Shown here: positions 41,990-50,544 of the stretch, in pieces | Numbering within the stretch: the first letter of the stretch is position 1 | Layout of the letters: the number at the start of each line of letters is the position of its first letter | DNA from: Pilimelia anulata | GTDB taxonomy: Bacteria > Actinomycetota > Actinomycetes > Mycobacteriales > Micromonosporaceae | NCBI RefSeq assembly: GCF_014647895.1 | Contig: NZ_BMQB01000007.1 | Span: forward strand, 124,001 to 188,000 | DNA length: 64,000 nt | Direction of reading: 5' to 3' | Notes under the pieces: generated by a model | Told to the model about the DNA's origin: nothing | Databases searched by the model: none | Seen by the model: only the letters and a program-made list of their open reading frames with translations | Position numbers and translations under genes: made by a program

Positions 41990-43243
41990 ATGGCCGAGCC
42001 GACCCGTCCGCCGCAGCCGGACAACGAGGAAGCCCGGCTGGCCCGCCTGCGCTCCCTGGACGTGCTCGACACCCCGCCGGAGGAGGAGTTCGACCAGATC
42101 GTCGCGCTCGCCGCCCGGGTCTGCGGCACGCCGATGTCGCTGGTCAGCCTCGTGGACGCCGAGCGGCAGTGGTTCAAGGCGAAGCTCGGCCTGGACATGC
42201 AGGAGACGAGCCGGGACCTGTCCTTCTGCGCGTACGCGATCCTCGGCCGGGACCTGATGGTGGTGCCCGACCTGACGCGGGACGCCCGGTTCGCCGGCAA
42301 TCCGGCCGTCACCGACGAGCACGGCATCCGGTTCTACGCCGGGGCGCCGCTGGTCACCAGCGACGGCTTCCCGCTGGGCACGCTCTGCGTCGTGGACGCC
42401 CAGCCGCGCCGGCTCAGCGTCGACCAGATGCGCGCCCTGCGGGCGCTGGCCCGGCAGGTCACCGCCCAGCTCGAACTGCGCCACGCCGCCGGCCGGATCA
42501 GCGCGGTCAGCCACCACCAGCAGGAGGTGGACCAGCGGCTCGACGAGGTCGTGCACCTGGTCCGGGCGCACCTGCGCGGGCCGCTGGCCGACGTCCGGGC
42601 GTACCTGGACCTGCTCGCCGCCGGGATCGCGCCCGACCCCGACCTGACCGCCCGGGCGGCCGGGGTGGTCCGGGCCAACGCCGGCGAGCTGCGCGCCCTG
42701 GTGGACACCGTGCTGGCCGTGGTCGGCGGCGACGGCGCCGGGCTGCGGCTGCGGATGGTCGACCTGACCCGGCTGACCGCCCGGGCGGTCGAGGCGGTCC
42801 GGCCGATCGCCGGGATGAAGGGCATCGGCATCCTCCACCCGGACGGCCCCGAGCTGCCCATCCTCGCCGACCCGGTCCGGCTGGAGCAGGCGCTGGCGCA
42901 CCTGCTGTTCGCCGCGGTGAAGTTCACCCCGGAGCACGGCCGGGTCCGGGTGACCACCGAGGGCGAGCCCGCGCCGGGCCTGCGGCTGGACGACCTGGAA
43001 GCGCCCGGCGGCGCCCACCCGCACCTGTTCGAGCACCTCTACCGCGGGGCGATCGCCACCCCGGCGCCCGGCCAGCCGGACGCCGGCCTCGCGGTCACCA
43101 AGCAGATCCTGGACGTGCACCACGCCACGCTGGCGCTCACCGACCGGCCGGGGGAGGGGACCAGCCTGCACCTGGTCTTCCCGCCGCACCTGCTCGCGAC
43201 CCCGCCCCCCGTCGCGGTGGCCGCCCCGGGCTCGATCGCCTGA
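41990..43243 (+). CDS. GAF-domain histidine-kinase-like protein (degenerate)
   Basis: A 417-aa soluble protein. Residues ~20-165 are a GAF domain (E-E-E-F-D-Q-I-V-A-L-A-A-R-V-C-G-T-P-M, F-Y-A-G-A-P-L). A helical dimerisation segment holds H194 in R-A-H-L-R-G-P-L, the H-box equivalent. The C-terminal ATPase-like domain (~260-400) keeps G-L-A-V-T-K-Q-I-L and G-E-G-T-S-L-H-L-V-F, but the N-box reads H-L-L-F-A-A-V-K-F-T without the usual Asn, and no clear D-x-G-x-G is seen. It may bind partners rather than phosphorylate. The ATG at 41990 follows GAGGAG. It probably works with the divergent response regulator. Confidence 0.82.
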   Translation: MAEPTRPPQPDNEEARLARLRSLDVLDTPPEEEFDQIVALAARVCGTPMSLVSLVDAERQWFKAKLGLDMQETSRDLSFCAYAILGRDLMVVPDLTRDARFAGNPAVTDEHGIRFYAGAPLVTSDGFPLGTLCVVDAQPRRLSVDQMRALRALARQVTAQLELRHAAGRISAVSHHQQEVDQRLDEVVHLVRAHLRGPLADVRAYLDLLAAGIAPDPDLTARAAGVVRANAGELRALVDTVLAVVGGDGAGLRLRMVDLTRLTARAVEAVRPIAGMKGIGILHPDGPELPILADPVRLEQALAHLLFAAVKFTPEHGRVRVTTEGEPAPGLRLDDLEAPGGAHPHLFEHLYRGAIATPAPGQPDAGLAVTKQILDVHHATLALTDRPGEGTSLHLVFPPHLLATPPPVAVAAPGSIA

Positions 43244-43320
43244 CGCCCGATCGCCCCGGGGCCCGATCGCCCGAGGCCCGATCACCCCGCGCCCGATCAC
43301 CCCGCGCTCGATCCCACAGC
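43230..43320. repeat. 15-bp tandem repeat array spanning a stop codon
   Basis: Six units of 15 bases (one extra G after the second), consensus GCCCGATCNCCCCGC, run from the last codons of the GAF gene through its TGA (43241-43243) into the intergenic DNA. Units start at 43230, 43245, 43261, 43276, 43291 and 43306. Confidence 0.8.
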
Positions 43321-43571
43321 GCGCACGACAGCCAGTGCTCGATGCCCGGCGCCCGAAACCAGCGCCCGACAACCGCGCCCGACCCCCCGCGTTCGGTTGC
43401 ATAACGGTTAGCTACGCCACAACCGCGGAGCGTTTTCTCAGGTAGGGGGTGCCACCCCCCGATCAACCATGCACTTCCGACGACCACCCCGGCGGAGGCA
43501 GGAACGCAGCAATCCCGTGCGGCCACACGGCCGTGCGGTGCGGACCCCTCTCCCCCCCCGGAGGTGCATGG
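43244..43571. other. Intergenic region before the C1 protease gene
   Basis: About 330 bases. The first 80 are the 15-bp repeats, and the part near 43390-43440 is AT-richer and probably carries the promoter. I see no certain -35/-10 pair and no gene. Confidence 0.4.
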
Positions 43572-45734
43572 ATGCGCCCGATCCATCGGCTGGGCGTCAG
43601 CCTGCTCGTCGCCCTGTTCACCGCGCCGCTCGCGCCGTTGGCCGCCTCGGCGGCCCCGGCGAGGCCGGCGCCGAAGCCCAAGGTCCAGGTCGGCGGGTAC
43701 GTCAAGACCGTCGGCCGGGCCGTCGCCAAGAAGCCCACCTCGAAGGCGTTCGAGGTCCTGCCGGAGTCGGCGGACCTGCGGCAGTGGGCGCCCGCCATCG
43801 GCAACCAGGGGCAGATCGGCTCCTGCGTGTCGTGGTCGATCGCGCACAACATCATGGGGTACTGGGCGAACCGGACGGGCGGCTCCGGCGCCCCGTACGC
43901 GCCGCTGTACCTGTACATGCGGACCGTGGCCGCCGGCGGCGCCCCGAACGCGGGCACCAACCCGGACTACGCGCTGCAGACCGCGACCAACTCCGGCGTG
44001 GACACCCAGGCCGACTACTTCCAGGGCTACTACAACTACCAGACCGCGCCGACCACGGCGCAGATCGCGAACGCGGCCAACTACCGGGTCAGCGGCTGGA
44101 CCCGGCTGTGGCTGGGCGCCGGGCAGACCACCACCGCCAAGGAGGCGATGATGGCGGCGATGGCGTCCGGCAACCCGGTCGCGATCGGCATGCCCGTGTA
44201 CAGCAACTTCAGCGCCCTCGGCGCGCACACCATCTACAACTCCGCCTCGGGCAGCATGCTCGGCGGGCACATGATGGCGGCCTTCGCGTACGACAGCCAG
44301 GGCATCACCGTCCGCAACTCGTGGGGCGGCAACTGGGGCAACGCGGGCGAGGCGAAGCTGTCCTGGTCCTGGGTGCTCAGCCGGGTGGACGCGGCGTACT
44401 CCGTGCGCGGCATCACCACCCCGGCCACCCCGGTGGCGATGAAGCCGTCGATCGCGTCGATGTCGGCGGTCAAGGGCGCCAACACCGGCGGTACCGAGGT
44501 GACGCTGACCGGCTCCGGCCTGGCCGACGTGACCTCGGTGACGGTCGGCGGCGCGGCCGCGACGAACCTGCAGAGCGCCCTGGTCAGCGGCTCGACCCGG
44601 CTCACCTTCCGGACGCCGGCCGGCAGCAACGGCGTGGTGGACGTGCGGGCGACCAGCTCGGGCGGCACGAGCGACGTCGGCACCCAGACGAAGTTCACGT
44701 ACCAGAACCCGCCGCCGCTGCTGAGTTCGCTCAGCGCGAGCAGCGGCCTGGTCTTCGGCGGCGAGACGGTCACCGCGACCGGCAACTACTTCACCGGCGC
44801 GACGCCGAAGGTCACGGTCGGCACCAAGACCGCGACCGGCGTGAAGGTGGTCTCGGCGACGTCGCTGACGTTCAAGGTGCCGCCGCAGCCGGTGGGCACG
44901 TACGACGTGCGGCTGGCCAACGCCCTCGGCGCGAGCGGGGCGCAGTCCTACGGGTACACCAACCCGCCGGCGCCGACCGTGACCGGCGTGACGCCGAGCA
45001 GCGTGCCGTACTACAAGGCGTCCACGGTCGTGGTGACCGGGCAGGCGCTCGACCGGGTCACCGGGGCCACGCTCGGCGGTACCAAGGCGACCTTCACCAA
45101 GGTCTCGGCGACCTCGGCGAAGGTGTCGGTCCCGGCCGGCGCCGCGGGCAGCTTCGCCCTGGTGCTGACCAACACGGCCGGCTCCAGCCAGGGCGTGACC
45201 GTGACCCGGACGACCCCGTCCGCGCCGACGCTGTCCTCGCTCAGCACCAGCACGGGCTGGACGTACGCGACCACGTCGGTGCTGGTCACCGGCGCCAACC
45301 TGACCGACGCGACCGGCGCCACGGCGAACGGCGCGAAGGTCACGATGGCGAAGGTCTCCGACACCCAGGTGAAGGTGACCATGCCGAAGGCGGCCGGCGC
45401 GGGCGTCTCGCTGGTGCGGGTGACCACGCCGGGCGGGACCAGCAACGCGGTGAACTTCACCTACACCGCCCCGGCGGCGCCGACCCTGGCGTCGCTGAGC
45501 GTGGGCAGCGCGGCGTCCTCGGCGGCGAAGACGCTGGTCACGATCAACGGGACGAACCTGACCGCGGCCAGCCGGGTCACGGTCGGCGGGCAGTCGGTGT
45601 CGTTCAGCCGGCAGTCGGACAGCCGGGTCGTGGCGACGCTCGGCAAGCGGACCGCGGGCACGTACCACGTGCAGGTGACCACGCCGGGCGGGGTGACGAC
45701 AACGTACGGCGGCAGCGCCTTCCGGTACGTCTAG
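43572..45734 (+). CDS. Secreted papain-like C1 peptidase with IPT/TIG repeats
   Basis: A 720-aa exported protein. Signal peptide residues 1-28 end at A-A-S-A-A. The peptidase domain (~60-290) has the oxyanion Gln79 and nucleophile Cys85 in N-Q-G-Q-I-G-S-C-V-S-W, His233 in G-G-H-M-M-A-A, and Asn249 in V-R-N-S-W-G-G-N-W-G, all in papain order. Residues ~300-720 are five immunoglobulin-like IPT/TIG repeats, each starting P-x-[IV]-x-x-[LM]-S and containing G-G-x-x-V-T-[LV]-x-G. This suggests a surface or extracellular protease with an adhesive stalk. GGAGG precedes the ATG at 43572, and a terminator with a T-run follows the gene. Confidence 0.9.
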   Translation: MRPIHRLGVSLLVALFTAPLAPLAASAAPARPAPKPKVQVGGYVKTVGRAVAKKPTSKAFEVLPESADLRQWAPAIGNQGQIGSCVSWSIAHNIMGYWANRTGGSGAPYAPLYLYMRTVAAGGAPNAGTNPDYALQTATNSGVDTQADYFQGYYNYQTAPTTAQIANAANYRVSGWTRLWLGAGQTTTAKEAMMAAMASGNPVAIGMPVYSNFSALGAHTIYNSASGSMLGGHMMAAFAYDSQGITVRNSWGGNWGNAGEAKLSWSWVLSRVDAAYSVRGITTPATPVAMKPSIASMSAVKGANTGGTEVTLTGSGLADVTSVTVGGAAATNLQSALVSGSTRLTFRTPAGSNGVVDVRATSSGGTSDVGTQTKFTYQNPPPLLSSLSASSGLVFGGETVTATGNYFTGATPKVTVGTKTATGVKVVSATSLTFKVPPQPVGTYDVRLANALGASGAQSYGYTNPPAPTVTGVTPSSVPYYKASTVVVTGQALDRVTGATLGGTKATFTKVSATSAKVSVPAGAAGSFALVLTNTAGSSQGVTVTRTTPSAPTLSSLSTSTGWTYATTSVLVTGANLTDATGATANGAKVTMAKVSDTQVKVTMPKAAGAGVSLVRVTTPGGTSNAVNFTYTAPAAPTLASLSVGSAASSAAKTLVTINGTNLTAASRVTVGGQSVSFSRQSDSRVVATLGKRTAGTYHVQVTTPGGVTTTYGGSAFRYV

Positions 45735-45773
45735 CTCACCCGGACGTACCCGTCCGAATCCCCCGATGGTCAG

Positions 45774-45817
45774 CGCAGGGCCCCGGTACGCGACGTGCCG
45801 GGGCCCCTGCGCGTTTT
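45774..45817 (+). terminator. Intrinsic terminator of the C1 protease gene
   Basis: CGCAGGGCCCCGG pairs with CCGGGGCCCCTGCG (one bulged C) across an 11-base loop, and TTTT follows at 45814-45817. Confidence 0.75.
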
Positions 45818-45859
45818 GTCTGTCGGCCGCACGGCTCACCTCCGACCCCGGTTCGTGAA

Positions 45860-45875
45860 TGTGATCTACGTCACA
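45860..45875. promoter_or_regulatory. Consensus CRP/GlxR binding site
   Basis: TGTGATCTACGTCACA fits TGTGA-NN-TA-NN-TCACA exactly, the site of cAMP-responsive CRP/GlxR regulators in actinobacteria. It lies 91 bases upstream of the S1 protease start. Confidence 0.75.
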
Positions 45876-45965
45876 CAGGACCCGTTCATCCGGACCCCGT
45901 GGTCCCGCGTACTCCCCGGCACAGGCGATCCCCTCCTCCCCGGGGTTGCGCCGGAGAGGAGACCG

Positions 45966-48032
45966 ATGGACACCGGGCGTGTGCGGGTCGCGGCGGTGGT
46001 CGGGGTGGCCGTCGTTGCGGCGGCCGCGGTGACCGTCCCGGCGCTCGCCGAGCAGGACGACGACGGGGCCGGCTCCCCGTACGTCCAGTTCGTCGCCCGC
46101 GACCTGAAGCTCTCGCCGCGCGCGGCGGCCGCCCGGGTCCAGCGCGAGGCCACGCTCGCCGACACCGGCAACCGGGTCGACGCCGGGCTCGGCGACCTGG
46201 CCGGCGCGGCCGGCGGCAGGTCCGCCGCGGGCGGCGGCGGCAAGGTCGACATCGGGCAGATCGCGGGCCTGATCGCCGGCGCCGCCAAACGGGGCGGCGG
46301 CAACGACGGCGGCGGGAACGCGGGCGGCGGCGGTGCCGGCGGCTTCGACCCGGCGCTCATCGCCCAGCTCATCCAGCTCGGCGCCGCGGCCGGCGCGGGC
46401 GCGGCCGACGGCGCGGCGAACAACGGCGGCGGCGGGAACGTCGACGCCGGGCAGATCGCCGACGGCGCGGCCGGCATCGCCGGCCTGATCGGCGCGCTCG
46501 GCGGTGCGGGTGGCGCCGCCGGACCCGCCGGCCTGTTCTCCGGTACCTGGGCCACCGGCAACGGCCGCACCCTGAACGTCGGCGTCACCGACCGGCGCAC
46601 GGCCAACGCCGTCCGCCGGGCCGGCGGCACGCCGAAGCTGGTCCGGTACAACGCGGCGCAGCTCGCCACGGTCAAGGCGGACCTGGACAGCCGGGCCCGC
46701 AACATCGGCTCGCGCAGCGCCGCCGGCTGGTACGTCGACCCGGCCAGCAACAGCGTCGTGGTGCTGGCCGCGCCCGGCCAGGAGCAGCGGGCCAGCTCGT
46801 GGGCGTACCGCAACGGCGCCCCCGGCCCGAGCATCCGGGTGGTCCGCTCGGCCGAGCGGCCCCGGCCGCTGATCGACGTGCGCGGCGCGGACCCGTACCT
46901 GATCAACAGCGCCGCCCGCTGCTCGGTCGGCTTCGCCGTGCAGGGCGGGTTCGTCAGCGCCGGGCACTGCGGCACCGCGGGCCAGCGGACCACGGCCGGC
47001 GCCGACGAGCAGTTCCAGGGCCTGTTCGGGGTGTCGTCCTTCCCCGGCGACGACTTCAGCTTCATCCGGACCGCGTCCACGTTCACGCCGATCCCGGCGG
47101 TGGCGACCGAGCGCGGCCTGATCCCGGTGACCGGCGCCGCGGAGGCGCCCGTCGGCACGACCGTCTGCCGGTCCGGCTCGACCACCGGCACCCGGTGCGG
47201 GGTGATCCAGTCCAAGGACGCGACGGTCAACTACGCCGAGGGCGCGGTGCCGGGGCTGACCCGGACCAGCGTCTGCGCCGAGCCCGGCGACTCCGGCGGG
47301 CCGTTCTTCTCCGGTACCCAGGCCCAGGGCATGACCTCCGGCGGCTCGGGCGACTGCGTGGTCGGCGGCACGACGTTCTTCCAGCCCGTCACCGAGGTGC
47401 TCGACCGGGTCGGCCTGAACCTGCTGGTCCTGCGCGGTGGGGCGAACGCCGAGGCCAACGCGAGTGCCGGCGGCGGCGCCGTGGCCGTGGCCCGGGCCGG
47501 CGGCGCGGTCGCCGGGGCGGGCCAGCAGATCGGCCCGCCGGCCGTCGACCCGGGCAGCGGCGCCGCCCCGAACCCCGGCGGCGGCAGCAGCAACACCGGT
47601 ACCGGCGGCGGCAACCGCGGCAGCAGCAACGGCGGGAACGGCAGCAGCAACGGGAACGGCAACGGCAACGGAAACAGCAACGGAAACAGCAACGGCGGCG
47701 GTGACAGCGGCGCGGTCAACCGGCCGGTGGCCTGCCGGAACGCGGACGCCGCGTTCACCGGCGAGCTGGGCACCGGCGACGAGGTGGTCCAGCCGGACGG
47801 CGGGTCCTTCCGGGCCGACGCCGGCCCGCAGACGGTCTGCCTGACCGGCCCCGGCGACGCCGACTTCGACCTCTCCCTGGAGAAGTGGAGCGGCCTGACC
47901 TGGAACACGGTGGCCAGCGGCGTCGCCGACGGCTCCACCGAGGTGCTCCGGTACACCGGCGACGCCGGCCTGTACCGGGTCCGGATCGCGACGAGACAGG
48001 GAACCGGCGCGTACACCGTGTCCGTCGGATAG
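45966..48032 (+). CDS. Secreted S1 (streptogrisin-like) protease with Gly-rich inserts
   Basis: A 688-aa exported protease. The signal peptide (1-29) is followed by a propeptide interrupted at ~77-190 by a Gly/Ala-rich stretch containing repeated I-A-G-L-I-A-G-A/G-Q-I-A-D-G-A-type helices. The propeptide resumes at F-S-G-T-W-A-T-G-N-G-R-T-L. The chymotrypsin-fold domain has His334 (S-A-G-H-C), Asp363 (G-D-D-F-S-F) and Ser443 (P-G-D-S-G-G-P), with paired cysteines. An Asn/Ser/Gly linker (~530-600) precedes a C-terminal beta domain resembling PPC-type domains (~605-688). GGAGAGGAG precedes the ATG. A CRP-type site upstream suggests carbon or cAMP control. Confidence 0.9.
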   Translation: MDTGRVRVAAVVGVAVVAAAAVTVPALAEQDDDGAGSPYVQFVARDLKLSPRAAAARVQREATLADTGNRVDAGLGDLAGAAGGRSAAGGGGKVDIGQIAGLIAGAAKRGGGNDGGGNAGGGGAGGFDPALIAQLIQLGAAAGAGAADGAANNGGGGNVDAGQIADGAAGIAGLIGALGGAGGAAGPAGLFSGTWATGNGRTLNVGVTDRRTANAVRRAGGTPKLVRYNAAQLATVKADLDSRARNIGSRSAAGWYVDPASNSVVVLAAPGQEQRASSWAYRNGAPGPSIRVVRSAERPRPLIDVRGADPYLINSAARCSVGFAVQGGFVSAGHCGTAGQRTTAGADEQFQGLFGVSSFPGDDFSFIRTASTFTPIPAVATERGLIPVTGAAEAPVGTTVCRSGSTTGTRCGVIQSKDATVNYAEGAVPGLTRTSVCAEPGDSGGPFFSGTQAQGMTSGGSGDCVVGGTTFFQPVTEVLDRVGLNLLVLRGGANAEANASAGGGAVAVARAGGAVAGAGQQIGPPAVDPGSGAAPNPGGGSSNTGTGGGNRGSSNGGNGSSNGNGNGNGNSNGNSNGGGDSGAVNRPVACRNADAAFTGELGTGDEVVQPDGGSFRADAGPQTVCLTGPGDADFDLSLEKWSGLTWNTVASGVADGSTEVLRYTGDAGLYRVRIATRQGTGAYTVSVG

Positions 48033-48338
48033 GCACGATCACCAGCGAGGATCGTCGATATTCGCGGACACCGCGACACAACTCCACACATCCCGGCGTC
48101 CTTGACAGTGCCGGTCGGTCGTCCCCCTCGGCCGGTTGTGGTCAAGGCACCGGTCGACCGGCAACGCGTCTTGGTGAGGGAGACGCCGCGCCGGCCGGCC
48201 GGAACCCATAGAGGTGTCGGCGCTCCTTTCCGGTAGTTGCGGGCCGGGAAGGGGCGCCGACACGGTTTTCCGGCCACGTCCGGGCCCGGACGCCGGGCCG
48301 TCGGGCGTACGGGCGGGTCGGCGTCGGGCGTACGGGCG
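48033..48338. other. Intergenic region between S1 protease and MaoC genes
   Basis: About 305 bases between convergent genes. It contains the 12-base palindrome CCGGTCGACCGG near 48150 and, at its right end, two copies of GTCGGGCGTACGGGCG (48300 and 48323) that resemble the 3' end of the MaoC gene (48338-48353). No gene is supported. Confidence 0.4.
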
Positions 48339-48791
48339 TCAGACGTACAGGCGGGTCAACGTGCGGGCCACGCAGCAGGGCTTGCCGCCGGAGCGCGGCT
48401 CCACCGTCACCGCCAGCTCCAGGTGCAGCCCGCCGGGCACCTCGCCCACCCCGGCCACCTCGACGCCGGCCCGGATCTCGTCGCCGGTGCGCAGCGGGGC
48501 CGGGAAGCGGACCCGGTCCAGCCCGTAGTTGACCCGCAGCCGGGCCCCCTCGACGGCGAACACCTCGGTGACCAGCGTCGGCAGCAGCGCCAGGACCAGG
48601 TACCCGTGGGCGATGGTCCCGCCGTACGGGCCGGCGGCCGCCCGGGCCGGGTCGGTGTGGATCCACTGGTGGTCGTCGGTGGCGTCGGCGAACCCGTCGA
48701 TCCGGGCCTGGTCGACGGCGCGCCAGGCGCTGTACCCCAGGTGCTCGCCGACGGCGGCGCGCAGCTCGTCGGGCGCGGCGAACGTACGCAC
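48339..48791 (-). CDS. MaoC-like (R)-specific enoyl-CoA hydratase
   Basis: A 150-aa hotdog dehydratase. The catalytic segment D-A-T-D-D-H-Q-W-I-H-T-D-P-A-R-A (residues ~36-51) supplies the Asp-His pair, followed by G-G-T-I-A-H-G-Y-L-V-L-A-L-L-P. It hydrates enoyl-CoA or acts as a fatty-acyl dehydratase. The length and N-terminal E-L-R-A-A-V-G-E-H-L-G-Y-S-A-W match the Rv0130/NodN-like group. The GTG at 48791 lies five bases after the stop of the RsbW-like gene, so the two are cotranscribed although functionally unrelated in appearance. Confidence 0.9.
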   Translation of the reverse strand: MRTFAAPDELRAAVGEHLGYSAWRAVDQARIDGFADATDDHQWIHTDPARAAAGPYGGTIAHGYLVLALLPTLVTEVFAVEGARLRVNYGLDRVRFPAPLRTGDEIRAGVEVAGVGEVPGGLHLELAVTVEPRSGGKPCCVARTLTRLYV

Positions 48792-48796
48792 GGGTG

Positions 48797-49240
48797 TCAG
48801 ACCTCCGAGAGCTGGACCATGATCCGTACCGTCGTGCCCGCGGCGCCCGTGGTCACCGACATCGCGGTGCTCAGCCGGCGGGCGAGCCACATGCCCCAGC
48901 CGCCGGCCACGTCCGTGCGCGGGCGCTCCCGGCCGACCGGGTGGTCGCCGGGCAGCCCGGTACCGGCGTCGGCCACCTCGCAGCACAGCCCCTCGCTGGC
49001 CCGCCACAGTCGCAGCCGGCCGGTCCCGCCGCCGTGCCGGACGGCGTTGGTGACCAGCTCGTTGACCGCCAGCACGAAGTCGTCGAGCGACTGGTTGGCC
49101 AGCCCCGCGGACCCGGCGGCGGTGCTCAGCAGGTGCCGGATGGAGGTGACGTCGGCGTGCGCGAACTCGCGGTCCAGCAGCTCCTCGCCAGGCAGCGGCG
49201 CGGGGACCGGATCGGTCGACGCGGAACCAGAGCTGACCAC
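48797..49240 (-). CDS. RsbW/SpoIIAB-like anti-sigma ATP-binding protein
   Basis: A 147-aa GHKL ATPase of the anti-sigma-factor/serine-kinase group. The N-box is V-N-E-L-V-T-N-A-V-R-H-G (residues ~63-74), G1 reads V-A-D-A-G-T-G-L-P, and G-G-W-G-M-W-L-A-R-R-L-S is the ATP lid and G2 region. The N-terminal ~30 residues are disordered. Such proteins bind sigma or anti-anti-sigma partners; none is encoded next to it. The GTG at 49240 follows AAGGA. It diverges from the NarL-type sensor kinase. Confidence 0.88.
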   Translation of the reverse strand: MVSSGSASTDPVPAPLPGEELLDREFAHADVTSIRHLLSTAAGSAGLANQSLDDFVLAVNELVTNAVRHGGGTGRLRLWRASEGLCCEVADAGTGLPGDHPVGRERPRTDVAGGWGMWLARRLSTAMSVTTGAAGTTVRIMVQLSEV

Positions 49241-49407
49241 GGCATCCTTCGGCGGCGGAGGCGGACGGGACGATCGGGCGGGCCGGCCCGGCGGCCGGCG
49301 CGGGCCGGTGCGGCGGGCCACCCGCGGGGCGGGCGCTCCGCCCACCCTACGACGCCCCCGGCGCCCGCGCACCAGCAGCGTACCGTCCCGGTCCGTAGGC
49401 TGGTCCG

Positions 49408-50544
49408 GTGCGCTTCACCCCGACCCACCCGGACGGCCTGCGCGAGGCGCTCTGGCGGGCCGTCGCCGTGTACCGGGTCCTGGCCCTGGTCTTCGTCGCC
49501 TACCTGACCGCGGTCAACAGCGCCGGGTACGCCCACCCGCCGTACGCCTGGCTGGCCCTGGCGGTGATGGCCGCCTGGACGGCGGCGACCGGGTGGGGGT
49601 ACGCCGACCCGGCCCGCCGCCGCTGGCCGCTGCTGGGCGCCGACCTGGCGGTGACCGCCGCGGTGGAGCTGAGCACCCTGTGGGTGGTGGGGCTGGACCC
49701 GCTGCGGCACCAGTTGCCCACCCTGGCGCCGGCCTGGATCGGCGGGGTCGTGCTGGCCTGGGCGGTGGCCGGCGGGCGGCGGCGCGGGCTGGCCGCCGCG
49801 GTCGTGCTCGGCGCGGTCGAGGGGGTGGTCCGGGGCAGCGCCGGCCAGGCCGCCGCGACCGGGATCATCCTGATGCTGCTCGCCGGCCTGTCCACCGGCC
49901 ACGTCGCCAGGCTGGCCGCCGACGTCGAGCGGCGGCTGCGCGAGGCCGCCCAGCGGGAGGCCGCCGCCGCCGAGCGGGAGCGGCTGGCCCGGGGCATCCA
50001 CGACTCCGTCCTCCAGGTGCTGGCGATGGTCGCCCGGCGCGGCGCCCGGCTGGACGGCGAGGCCGGCGAGCTGGCCCGGCTGGCCGGCGAGCAGGAGGCG
50101 GCGCTGCGGGCGCTGATCGGCGCCGCCCCGCCCGAGCCGGCCGGCGGCGAGGCGGACCTGCGCGCGCTGCTGCGCCCGTACGCCGGCCGGTCGATCTCGG
50201 TGGCCGCGCCCGCCGCCCCGGTGCCGCTGCCGGAGCCGGTGGCCGCGGAGCTGGCCCGGGCGGTCGGCGCGGCGCTGGCGAACGTGGCCCGGCACGGCGG
50301 CCCGGCCACCCGGGCGTGGGTGCTGGTCGAGGACGAGCCGGCGGCGGTGACCGTCACCGTCCGCGACGACGGGCCGGGCATCGTGCCGGGCCGGCTGGAC
50401 GAGGCCGCCGCGGACGGCCGGCTGGGCGTCGCCCAGTCGATCCTCGGCCGGCTCGCCGACCTGGGCGGCACCGCGACGATCCACTCCGAGCCGGACGAGG
50501 GTACCGAGGTGGAGCTGCGGGTGCCGCGTACGCTGCGGGGATGA
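49408..50544 (+). CDS. NarL-type sensor histidine kinase (MacS-like)
   Basis: A 378-aa sensor with five or six N-terminal membrane helices (~20-175) in a DUF5931-like arrangement, a HisKA_3-type segment with R-E-R-L-A-R-G-I-H-D-S-V-L-Q-V-L (phospho-His near residue 200), and a short HATPase domain (A-A-L-A-N-V-A-R-H-G, R-D-D-G-P-G-I). It resembles MacS of the MacRS morphology-related system. GTG 49408 follows TAGGCT (49396-49401) by six bases, so a leaderless start is likely. It overlaps the regulator gene by ATGA. Confidence 0.9.
   Translation: MRFTPTHPDGLREALWRAVAVYRVLALVFVAYLTAVNSAGYAHPPYAWLALAVMAAWTAATGWGYADPARRRWPLLGADLAVTAAVELSTLWVVGLDPLRHQLPTLAPAWIGGVVLAWAVAGGRRRGLAAAVVLGAVEGVVRGSAGQAAATGIILMLLAGLSTGHVARLAADVERRLREAAQREAAAAERERLARGIHDSVLQVLAMVARRGARLDGEAGELARLAGEQEAALRALIGAAPPEPAGGEADLRALLRPYAGRSISVAAPAAPVPLPEPVAAELARAVGAALANVARHGGPATRAWVLVEDEPAAVTVTVRDDGPGIVPGRLDEAAADGRLGVAQSILGRLADLGGTATIHSEPDEGTEVELRVPRTLRG

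Noticed and set aside
43245..43320. CRISPR-like repeats
   Set aside because: Units are contiguous 15-mers without spacers.
43137..46967. A 1276-codon open frame on the minus strand
   Set aside because: It runs opposite the C1 and S1 protease genes, has no domain and reflects third-position GC.
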